Origin: Pseudomonadota bacterium
GTDB taxonomy: Bacteria > Pseudomonadota > Gammaproteobacteria > Burkholderiales > Thiobacillaceae
NCBI GenBank assembly: GCA_021847385.1
Contig: JAJZTV010000082.1
Coordinates: 1-8,272 of the forward strand
DNA length: 8,272 nucleotides
Direction of reading: 5' to 3'
In this document: positions 1 through 6,607 of the stretch, in pieces
How positions within the stretch are numbered: position 1 is the stretch's first letter
How the letters are laid out: each line of letters begins with the position of its first letter
Program-made: the position numbers and the translations under genes
Notes under the pieces: model-generated
What the model saw: the letters and a program-made list of their open reading frames with translations, nothing else
What the model was told of the DNA's origin: nothing
The model's database searches: none

Positions 1-413
1 TGGAACTGAGTACGCCTGCGCCTGAAACGGAGGTGGCCGCCGAGGCCGAGATGGAACTGCCCGATCTCGATATCGGCGCCTTGGATTTTGCTGCCGAAGA
101 AGCGGCACAGCCTGCCGAATCGGCTGCCAAGGCGGCTGAACCGGCTTTGCCCGATCTCGACATAGGCGATCTGGATTTGGACGTGGGTGAGGCTGAGGCG
201 AGTGCTGCGGCGGAATCCGAGATCGCTATCGAGGCGCCGGTCAGCGAGGGCGCGGAGGTCTTGGCCGAGGTCAATACCAAGCTCGACTTGGCCCGTGCCT
301 ACATCGAGATGGGCGATAAGGAAGGTGCGCGCGAGATTCTGGAAGAGGTGCTCAGCGAGGGCAACAGCGAGCAGATCGCGGAAGCGAACAAACTCTTGTC
401 CGAGGCGAGTTGA
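1..413 (+). CDS. fimV: FimV-family pilus assembly/cell-pole protein, C-terminal end (5' truncated)
   Basis: This is the 3' end of a gene that enters from the left edge; the frame is open from base 3, giving about 136 visible residues, with TGA at 411-413. The last ~45 residues (core LDLARAYIEMGDKEGAREIL, then an EVLSEGN segment) match the conserved FimV C-terminal domain, a short TPR-like helical pair. The part before it is very acidic and rich in Ala and Glu, and contains two copies of a PDLDIG..LD motif (57-89 and 147-179), as is usual for the long acidic FimV linker. The LysM and membrane parts expected upstream are outside the window. FimV proteins are inner-membrane, peptidoglycan-binding polar organisers needed for type IV pilus assembly and twitching in relatives such as Pseudomonas. 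A fimV-truA neighbourhood is common in Betaproteobacteria and supports the call. The visible start-like GTG at 33 is internal and is not the true start. Confidence 0.85.
   Translation, partial: ELSTPAPETEVAAEAEMELPDLDIGALDFAAEEAAQPAESAAKAAEPALPDLDIGDLDLDVGEAEASAAAESEIAIEAPVSEGAEVLAEVNTKLDLARAYIEMGDKEGAREILEEVLSEGNSEQIAEANKLLSEAS
57..179 (+). repeat. Degenerate in-frame repeat in FimV acidic linker (two units, 90-nt period)
   Basis: Bases 57-89 and 147-179 encode nearly the same peptide, LPDLDIGALDF and LPDLDIGDLDL, and share the DNA core CCCGATCTCGA. The units are 30 codons apart and separated by an Ala/Glu-rich spacer. This is a protein-level repeat of the acidic FimV region; more copies may lie upstream of the window. 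Confidence 0.6.
402..405 (+). promoter_or_regulatory. Ribosome binding site for the TTG-started membrane protein
   Basis: GAGG lies inside the last codons of fimV, 8 nt before the TTG at 414-416. It is the main local support for using this rare start, which directly abuts the fimV stop codon. The next in-frame ATG is 87 codons further on and would remove the first membrane helices. Confidence 0.45.
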
Positions 414-1013
414 TTGCATCCCGCTACGCGCATCCTGATCGCGATACTTTCAGCCCTGGCCCTGCCGGGGCTGAGTTTTTTTTACCTGGCGGTTTTGAGC
501 CTGCCGCTTTGGCTTGCCAGCCTGGTTTCGCCCTGGCGTTTGTTCGGTTTATTGCGCCGCAGCCGTTGGCTTTTGCTAGGCATCGTGCTGGTCTATGCCT
601 TCCAGTTGCCGGGCCCGGCCGTGCTTGATACCTGGGCTTGGGGTCCCAGTCAGCCTGGCGTCGAGGCCGGGGCCATGCAGGCCTGGCGCTTGGCGACGAT
701 GCTGCTGCTGATCGATCTTTTGGTGCTGCGCTTGCCGGCGGTGACCCTGCTCTCGGGTCTGTTCGCGTTGTTGTCGCCGTTGAACGGCCTGGGATTGCCG
801 GCCGAACGCTTGGCGGTGCGCTTGGGACTGACCCTGCATGCCTTGGCCCAGCCGGCACAGCGGGGGCTGCCGAATTTTTCTTTGGCGGCGATGGAGGCGA
901 GCGCCTCGGACCTGCCAGCCAATCTCAGCGTGCAGCGCCATCCCTGGCATGCTCGCGATAGCGTGTCGCTGCTCGCCGTTCTTAGCGTTGTGGTTTGGCT
1001 ATGGCACGCATAG
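414..1013 (+). CDS. CbiQ/EcfT-like integral membrane protein (possible ECF transporter T component)
   Basis: A 199-residue hydrophobic protein starting at TTG immediately after the fimV stop. Predicted membrane segments by eye lie at about residues 7-24, 22-38, 51-66, 91-106 and 182-198. Several features recall the CbiQ/EcfT family, the transmembrane coupling subunit of energy-coupling-factor vitamin and metal importers: an N-terminal HPATRILIAILSALAL, a basic turn with RRSRWLLLGIVLVYAFQLPG (49-67), and an LLSPLNGLGLPAERLAVRLG stretch (119-138) like the family's SP-L-LGLP-E-LA segment. It is shorter than typical EcfT proteins (about 220-270 residues). I see no clear pair of Ala-Arg-Gly/Ser coupling motifs that bind the ATPases; the nearest candidate is AQRG at 148-151. 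No ECF ATPase or S component is in the window. Its 3' end overlaps truA by 13 nt. A terminator-like hairpin lies within its first 25 codons. The family assignment is a resemblance read by eye; the substrate is unknown. Confidence 0.55.
   Translation: MHPATRILIAILSALALPGLSFFYLAVLSLPLWLASLVSPWRLFGLLRRSRWLLLGIVLVYAFQLPGPAVLDTWAWGPSQPGVEAGAMQAWRLATMLLLIDLLVLRLPAVTLLSGLFALLSPLNGLGLPAERLAVRLGLTLHALAQPAQRGLPNFSLAAMEASASDLPANLSVQRHPWHARDSVSLLAVLSVVVWLWHA
449..483 (+). terminator. Intrinsic-terminator-like hairpin plus T8, inside the start of the EcfT-like gene
   Basis: Arm 449-460 (TTCAGCCCTGGC) pairs with arm 464-475 (GCCGGGGCTGAG) around a CCT loop. That gives 12 consecutive pairs, two of them G-U, followed directly by eight T at 476-483. 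This is the classic rho-independent layout. It lies 35 nt after the fimV stop, where a fimV terminator would be expected, but it is also in frame within the 414-1013 coding region (codons for LSALALPGLSFF). It may end fimV transcripts or act as an attenuator that translating ribosomes disrupt. It is the only strong terminator-like structure I found in the window. Confidence 0.6.
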
Positions 1014-1816
1014 CGCTGGGTCTTGAATACGACGGCCGCCTGTTCTGCGGTTGGCAAACCCAGCCCGGCGGTTGCGCCGTGCAAGATGCGCTGGAAGCCG
1101 CGCTGGCCTCAGTGCACGGCGCACCAGTCGCCACGATCGTGGCTGGCCGCACCGATGCCGGGGTGCATGCGCTGAACCAAGTGGTGCACTTCGATGCCAT
1201 CAACGACCGGCCGGAGAGTGCCTGGCTGCGCGGCGCCAATGCCCTGCTGCCTGAAGGTGTGGCCGTGGTCTGGGCCCGGCCGGTTGCCGGGGAATTCAGT
1301 GCCCGCTACTCCGCGTTGGAGCGGGCCTATCGCTATGTCTTGCTCAATCATCCGGTGCGGCCGGCACTGTTGGCCGGCCGGGTGGGCTGGGTGCATGCGC
1401 CGCTCGATCCGGCGGCGATGACCGAGGCGGCGCAGCACCTTGTCGGCGAACACGATTTTTCCGCCTTCCGCGCGGCCGAGTGCCAGGCCAAATCGCCGGT
1501 GCGCGAGTTGCGGAAGATCGGCATCGTCCGGCATGGCGATTTCGTCGTGTTGGAATTCCGTGCCAATGCCTTTTTGCACCACCAGGTACGCAATATGGTC
1601 GGCGCCTTGGTCTGGGTCGGCCGCGGTCGGCGCCCAGCAGACTGGATCAAGACAGTGCTGGCATCGCGCGACCGTAGCCAGGCCGCGGCCACCTTCGCGG
1701 CGGACGGTTTGTATCTGAGCGAGGTGCGCTATGACCCGGTCTGGGGCCTGCCGACCGCGGCCGACCGTAGCGGCTGGGCATTTGCGGGCGCGGCTGGCAT
1801 CATGCCGACTTTCTGA
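1001..1816 (+). CDS. truA: tRNA pseudouridine(38-40) synthase TruA
   Basis: A 271-residue protein that isomerises uridines 38, 39 and 40 in the anticodon arm of many tRNAs; it is cytosolic and homodimeric in known members. The family signature AGRTDAGVHALNQVVHFD is present, placing the catalytic aspartate at Asp52. Other TruA blocks follow: ERAYRYVLLN, HDFSAFRAAECQAKSPVREL, and FLHHQVRNMVGALVWVGRG near the C-terminus. Length is normal for the family. I chose the ATG at 1001, giving an N-terminus of MARIALGLEYDG; a TTG two codons upstream (995) is possible but gives no family match. There is no good ribosome binding site. The start lies inside the upstream membrane-protein gene (13-nt overlap), so translational coupling is likely. 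Confidence 0.95.
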   Translation: MARIALGLEYDGRLFCGWQTQPGGCAVQDALEAALASVHGAPVATIVAGRTDAGVHALNQVVHFDAINDRPESAWLRGANALLPEGVAVVWARPVAGEFSARYSALERAYRYVLLNHPVRPALLAGRVGWVHAPLDPAAMTEAAQHLVGEHDFSAFRAAECQAKSPVRELRKIGIVRHGDFVVLEFRANAFLHHQVRNMVGALVWVGRGRRPADWIKTVLASRDRSQAAATFAADGLYLSEVRYDPVWGLPTAADRSGWAFAGAAGIMPTF

Positions 1817-1830
1817 GAGCGGCTTCGTTC

Positions 1831-2449
1831 ATGACCCAGACCCGCATCAAAATCTGCGGCATCACCCGCATCGAAGACGGCCTGGCCGCCGCTCGGGCCG
1901 GGGCCGATGCCATCGGCCTGGTCTTCTACGGCAAGAGTCCGCGCAATGTCGGGCTGGACCAGGCGCGGGCCATCGCCGACGCCTTGCCGCCGTTCGTCAC
2001 TACGGTGGCCCTGTTCGTCGATCCTTCGGTGGCCGAGGTGCAGACCGTGATCGAGGCGGTACAGCCCGATCTCTTGCAGTTCCATGGCAACGAATCGCCC
2101 GAATTCTGCCGCGGTTTCAAGCGGCCCTACCTCAAGGCCGTACGGGTGAAGCCGGGGCTGGATTTGCTACAATACTCGGCCCGATTTGCCGAGGCCCGCG
2201 GCCTCTTGCTCGATGCCTATGTCGAGGGCGAGGCGGGAGGCACCGGCCAACGGTTCGATTGGGACTTGATTCCGCATGACCTGCCCAAGCCGGTGGTGTT
2301 GGCCGGCGGCTTGGAGCCGGGCAACGTAGCCGAGGCCGTGCGCGCGGTGCGGCCCTGGGCGGTGGATGTCTCCAGCGGGGTCGAGGCCGGCAAGGGAATT
2401 AAGGATGCGGCGCGGATCGCGGCATTTGTGAACAAGGTCAAGGAAGTCG

Positions 2450-2469
<20 letters not shown>
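1831..2469 (+). CDS. trpF: Phosphoribosylanthranilate isomerase TrpF
   Basis: A 212-residue (beta/alpha)8-barrel enzyme converting N-(5-phosphoribosyl)anthranilate to CdRP, the third step from chorismate in tryptophan synthesis. The N-terminal KICGIT carries the catalytic base Cys9, and LLLDAY carries the general acid Asp128, matching the Cys7/Asp126 pair known in the Thermotoga enzyme. The phosphate-binding end of the barrel is visible as LAGGLEPGNV and VDVSSGVE (179-185). It is a stand-alone isomerase, not fused to TrpC as in Escherichia. The start is ATG, 14 nt after truA, with only a weak GAGAG about 11 nt upstream. The last 20 nt overlap trpB. Confidence 0.96.
2146..2173 (+). promoter_or_regulatory. 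Promoter-like element inside trpF (GTGAAG-N16-TACAAT, extended -10)
   Basis: TACAAT at 2168-2173 is preceded by TGC, giving an extended -10 (TG at 2165-2166). GTGAAG at 2146-2151 sits 16 nt upstream and matches three core bases of TTGACA. In the trpF frame this spot uses CTA and CAA, unusual in a gene dominated by CTG and CAG. A start here would give a roughly 270-nt leader to trpB. It shares its exact architecture with the element at 6519-6546. It is a prediction by pattern only. Confidence 0.25.
2440..2444 (+). promoter_or_regulatory. Ribosome binding site of trpB inside trpF
   Basis: AAGGA lies within the 3' end of trpF, 5 nt before the ATG at 2450. It supports a trpB start that overlaps trpF by 20 nt in another frame. 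Confidence 0.6.
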
Positions 2470-3642
<1,173 letters not shown>

Positions 3643-3646
<4 letters not shown>

Positions 3647-4443
3647 GCCGCATCCAAGCCGTTTTCGAGAAGCTGAAGGCGCAGCAGCGCAAGGCCCTGA
3701 TCCCGTTCATCACCGCCGGTGACCCCGATCCGCAGCTCACGGTGCCGCTGCTGCACGCGCTGGTCGAGGCCGGGGCCGACGTGCTGGAGCTGGGTGTGCC
3801 GTTTTCCGACCCGATGGCGGACGGCCCGACCATCCAGCGCGCCTCGGAACGCGCCTTGAAACACGGTGTGTCCTTGCGCGGCGTACTCGACATGGTCGCC
3901 GAGTTCCGCCAGCAGGACGCGACCACCCCGGTGGTGCTGATGGGCTATGGCAACCCGATCGAGGCCATGGGCTGGGAGGCCTTCGCCCAGCGCGCGGCTG
4001 CCGTCGGCGTCGACGGCGTGCTGACCGTCGACTTCCCACCGGAGGAGAGCCACGAGGCCTTCGGCCATCTGGAGACGCACGGGCTCGACCCGATCTTCCT
4101 GCTCGCGCCGACCACGGTCGATGCGCGCATCGCCGAGGTGGCCAAGCTGGCCCGCGGCTATGTCTATTACGTGTCGTTGAAGGGCGTGACCGGCGCCGGC
4201 CATCTCGACCTGTCCGCGATCGAGCAGAAGCTACCGGCCCTGCGCAAGCATATTTCGTTGCCCATCGGCGTCGGCTTCGGCATCCGCGATGCCGAGACTG
4301 CGCGCCGCGTGGCCGACCTGGCCGATGCCGTGGTGATCGGCAGCCGCATCGTGCAAGAGATCGAACAGTCGCCGCGCGAGCGCGTGGTCGACAATGTCAA
4401 ACAATTCGTCGCCGGCGTGCGCGCCGCGCTGGACAAGAAATAA
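3643..4443 (+). CDS. trpA: Tryptophan synthase alpha chain TrpA
   Basis: A 266-residue TIM-barrel subunit that cleaves indole-3-glycerol phosphate to indole and glyceraldehyde-3-phosphate and passes indole to TrpB. Both catalytic acids are present at the same numbers as in the Salmonella enzyme: Glu49 (LELGVPFSDP) and Asp60 (PMADGPTIQ). Loop 6 (YYVSLKGVTGAG) and the phosphate-binding GVGFGI and VVIGSRIV segments are also visible. Length is normal. The ATG overlaps the trpB stop by 4 nt; AAGGG at 3629-3633 is a possible ribosome binding site 9 nt upstream. The same frame stays open far upstream through trpB because of high GC, but family similarity begins only at MSRIQAVFEKLK. Confidence 0.98.
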
Positions 4444-4450
4444 CCCATCC

Positions 4451-4454
4451 GAGG
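4451..4454 (+). promoter_or_regulatory. Ribosome binding site of accD
   Basis: GAGG lies 7 nt before the accD ATG, in the longest gap of the window (18 nt, 4444-4461). The gap holds no hairpin or terminator, so trpA and accD are probably co-transcribed. Confidence 0.6.
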
Positions 4455-4461
4455 TAAGCCC

Positions 4462-5328
4462 ATGAGCTGGTTCCAGAAGATCATCCCGCCCAAGATCAAG
4501 CGCCGCGCCGAGTCGCGCAAGACGATGCCCGAGGGTCTGTGGAGCAAATGCCCGAGCTGCGAGGCGGTGCTGTACACGGCCGATCTCGACAACAACATGC
4601 AGGTCTGCCCCAAGTGCAACCACCATAACCGGATCAGTGCCCGCCAGCGCTTGGGGATGTTCCTCGACGAGGACAGCGGCAGCGAGATCGGCAACAACGT
4701 GGTGCCGGTCGATACCCTCAAGTTCAAGGACAGCAAGAAATACGTCGATCGGTTGGAAGATGCCGAAAAAGAGACCAAGGAGACCGATGCCCTGGTGGTG
4801 ATGGAAGGCAAGGTCGAGGGCGTGGCCATGATCGCCGCCGCCTTCGAGTTCCGCTTCATGGGCGGGTCCATGGGCTCGGTGGTCGGCGAACGTTTCGTCC
4901 GCGGCGTCGAGGCGGCGATCAAGGGCAAGAAGCCCTTCGTCTGTTTCTCCGCCAGCGGCGGTGCCCGCATGCAGGAAGGCCTGTTGTCCTTGATGCAGAT
5001 GGCCAAGACCAGTGCGGCCTTGACCCAGTTGGCGGCCAATCGGCTGCCGTTCATCTCGGTGCTGACCGACCCGACCATGGGCGGCGTCTCCGCCAGTTTC
5101 GCCACCCTGGGCGACGTGATCATCGCCGAGCCCAATGCCCTGATCGGTTTCGCCGGTCCGCGCGTGATCGAGCAGACCGTGCGCGAAAAGCTGCCCGAAG
5201 GCTTCCAGCGCGCCGAGTTCCTGCTGGAGCATGGCGCGATCGATCGGATCGTCGACCGGCGCGAGCTGCGCGGCGATATTGCCCGGCTATGTACGGCGAT
5301 GATGCGGAAGCCTGCGCCGAAAAACTGA
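4462..5328 (+). CDS. accD: Acetyl-CoA carboxylase carboxyltransferase subunit beta AccD
   Basis: A 288-residue subunit that, with AccA, transfers carboxyl from biotin on AccB to acetyl-CoA, making malonyl-CoA for fatty-acid synthesis. The N-terminal four-cysteine zinc ribbon is intact (Cys30, Cys33, Cys49, Cys52). The crotonase-like carboxyltransferase core shows FRFMGGSMGSVVGER (130-144), FSASGGARMQEG (162-173) and LTDPTMGGVSASFA (201-214), which form the acetyl-CoA pocket and oxyanion hole. Length is normal. In Escherichia the AccD zinc ribbon is implicated in binding its own mRNA, so autoregulation is possible here too, though nothing in this sequence proves it. The TGA stop shares its A with an ATG that opens a six-codon frame leading to the folC start. 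Confidence 0.97.
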   Translation: MSWFQKIIPPKIKRRAESRKTMPEGLWSKCPSCEAVLYTADLDNNMQVCPKCNHHNRISARQRLGMFLDEDSGSEIGNNVVPVDTLKFKDSKKYVDRLEDAEKETKETDALVVMEGKVEGVAMIAAAFEFRFMGGSMGSVVGERFVRGVEAAIKGKKPFVCFSASGGARMQEGLLSLMQMAKTSAALTQLAANRLPFISVLTDPTMGGVSASFATLGDVIIAEPNALIGFAGPRVIEQTVREKLPEGFQRAEFLLEHGAIDRIVDRRELRGDIARLCTAMMRKPAPKN

Positions 5329-5348
5329 TGCACTCGCCAGCCACTTGA
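5328..5348 (+). other. Six-codon mini-frame bridging accD stop and folC start
   Basis: ATG at 5328-5330 overlaps the accD TGA as TGATG. The frame encodes MHSPAT and stops at TGA 5346-5348, which overlaps the folC TTG (5345-5347) as TTGA. Ribosomes ending accD could restart here, then end exactly on the folC start. No ribosome binding site of its own is seen. Whether it is translated is unknown. Confidence 0.3.
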
Positions 5349-5380
5349 GCCTACCTCAAACGCTTTCCGAGTGGCTGGCG
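5335..5380 (+). promoter_or_regulatory. Hairpin covering the folC start codon
   Basis: CGCCAGCCACT (5335-5345) is perfectly complementary to AGTGGCTGGCG (5370-5380). Two further pairs (T5346-G5369 as G-U, and G5347-C5368) extend the stem through the TTG start at 5345-5347. No T-run follows, so it is not a terminator. The fold would hide the folC start until a ribosome finishing accD opens it. Confidence 0.4.
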
Positions 5381-6598
5381 CTACTCGAAACCCGACACCC
5401 AAAATCGATCGACCTCGGCCTTGATCGCGTGCAAGCGGTCAAGACCCATCTCCACCTGCAGCCGACTTGCCCGATCATCACGGTGGCCGGCACCAACGGC
5501 AAAGGCTCGGTCTGCGCCTATCTCGAAGCCATGCTGAGCGCCGCGGGTTATAAGGTCGGCTGTTACACCTCGCCGCATCTCATGCGCTACAACGAACGCG
5601 TGCGCATTGCCCGCCGCGAGGCAAGCGATGCCGATCTCGTTACCGCCTTCAATGCCGTGGAGCAGGCACGGGGCAACACTTCGCTGACCTATTTCGAGCA
5701 AGGCACCCTGGCCGCCGTCTGGCTATTCCAGCAGCAAGGCGTCGAAGCGATGGTGTTGGAAGTGGGCCTGGGTGGCCGGCTCGACGCGGTCAATCTCTGG
5801 GATGCCGATTGCGCCATCGTCACCACCATCGATCTCGATCATCAGGATTATCTCGGGCCGGACCGGGAACGTATCGGCTTCGAGAAAGCCGGTGTCTTGC
5901 GGGCGGGGCGGCCGGCGATCTGTGGCGAGGCCGATCCGCCGCAAAGCCTGCTCAAGCATGCGGCTGCGCTGGGGGCCCGATTGTTCAGGATCGGGCAGGA
6001 CATTCAGCTCGATATCGGCCGTGATCGCTGGTCTTGCCGGGTGGGCGACGTCAACTACGCGAACCTGCCACAGCCCCGCATGCCGGGCCGGCATCAATAC
6101 GACAATGCCGCCGTCGCGCTCGCCGCATTGTGGGCCTTGCGGCGACGCCTGACGGTCGATTCCGAGGCCATCGGCGAAGGACTGAACGAGGCTCGCCAGC
6201 CTGGCCGCTTTCAGGTCGTCGGCGAGCAGCCCCGGCGCCTCCTCGATGTCGCCCATAACCCGGAGTCGGCCCGCAGCTTGGCGGCAAACCTGCGCGCGCT
6301 AGCCGATCCGGGCGAAATCCATGCGGTATTCGCCATGTTGGGCGACAAAGATATCGCCGGTGTCGTGGCCGAGTTGAGCGGGGTGATCGGCCATTGGCAT
6401 ATCGCCGGGCTGAATGTACCGCGCGGGGCCGATGTCGACGCCTTGGCTGGGGTATTGCAGGCCGCCGGGTGCGGCTATACGGTCCATGCGGACGTCGCAA
6501 CGGCCTGGCAGTCGGCCTGTGAAGTGGCGAAGCCGACTGATACAATTGCGGCCTTCGGTTCCTTTTATACCGTTGCCCAGATCATGGCGCGCACCTAG
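5345..6598 (+). CDS. folC: Bifunctional dihydrofolate synthase / folylpolyglutamate synthase FolC
   Basis: A 417-residue Mur-ligase-like enzyme that adds glutamate to dihydropteroate and then further glutamates to folates, using ATP. The P-loop is GTNGKGS (49-55). SPHL (76-79), EVGLGGRLDAVN (139-150), TTIDLDHQDYLG (160-171) and FEKAGVLR (Lys181, the position of the usually carbamylated lysine) follow. The C-terminal ligase domain shows GRHQYDNAAVALAAL and DVAHNP. Length is normal. The TTG start gives MSLPQTLSEWLALLE, which fits the family N-terminus; there is no in-frame ATG or GTG between it and the upstream in-frame region of accD. There is no Shine-Dalgarno sequence, and the start sits in a hairpin, so expression probably depends on accD translation. 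The gap to accD is 16 nt. Confidence 0.96.
   Translation: MSLPQTLSEWLALLETRHPKSIDLGLDRVQAVKTHLHLQPTCPIITVAGTNGKGSVCAYLEAMLSAAGYKVGCYTSPHLMRYNERVRIARREASDADLVTAFNAVEQARGNTSLTYFEQGTLAAVWLFQQQGVEAMVLEVGLGGRLDAVNLWDADCAIVTTIDLDHQDYLGPDRERIGFEKAGVLRAGRPAICGEADPPQSLLKHAAALGARLFRIGQDIQLDIGRDRWSCRVGDVNYANLPQPRMPGRHQYDNAAVALAALWALRRRLTVDSEAIGEGLNEARQPGRFQVVGEQPRRLLDVAHNPESARSLAANLRALADPGEIHAVFAMLGDKDIAGVVAELSGVIGHWHIAGLNVPRGADVDALAGVLQAAGCGYTVHADVATAWQSACEVAKPTDTIAAFGSFYTVAQIMART
6519..6546 (+). promoter_or_regulatory. Promoter-like element near the end of folC (GTGAAG-N16-TACAAT, extended -10)
   Basis: TACAAT at 6541-6546 is preceded by TGA (TG at 6538-6539), forming an extended -10. GTGAAG at 6519-6524 is 16 nt upstream. 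The folC codons here are ACA and ATT, which are uncommon in this gene. Transcription would begin about 55 nt before the dedD start and could serve dedD-cvpA-purF. It is a prediction by pattern only. Confidence 0.3.
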
Positions 6599-6600
6599 GA
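6597..6600 (+). promoter_or_regulatory. Ribosome binding site of dedD overlapping the folC stop
   Basis: AGGA begins within the folC TAG stop (6596-6598) and lies 7 nt before the ATG at 6608. It fixes the dedD start and couples termination of folC with initiation of dedD. Confidence 0.6.
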
Positions 6601-6607
6601 CATCTGA

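Noticed and set aside
33..35. GTG as start of a short separate 126-residue gene
   Set aside because: The frame is open to the left edge and the protein ends in the FimV C-terminal domain, so this is the tail of a longer gene.
410..628. Small overlapping frame of 72 codons across the fimV end
   Set aside because: It is out of frame with the membrane protein, its product shows no family features, and its residues are those expected from a shifted reading of the real gene.
853..888. Second terminator-like spot: stem CGGCA/TGCCG followed by a T-rich stretch
   Set aside because: Only five pairs with a 10-nt loop and an interrupted T-run; too weak, and it lies well inside a coding region.
995..1000. 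TTG two codons upstream as the truA start
   Set aside because: The ATG at 1001 is a stronger start codon and gives the family N-terminus; neither has a ribosome binding site that favours the TTG.
4444..4461. The trpA-accD gap as a terminator or promoter site
   Set aside because: Only 18 nt long, with no hairpin, T-run or -10-like sequence; it holds just the accD ribosome binding site.
4167..5402. Long open frame on the minus strand (411 codons) opposite accD and the trpA end
   Set aside because: It is antisense to clearly conserved genes and its product has no recognisable domain. Long antisense frames are expected where third positions are GC-rich.
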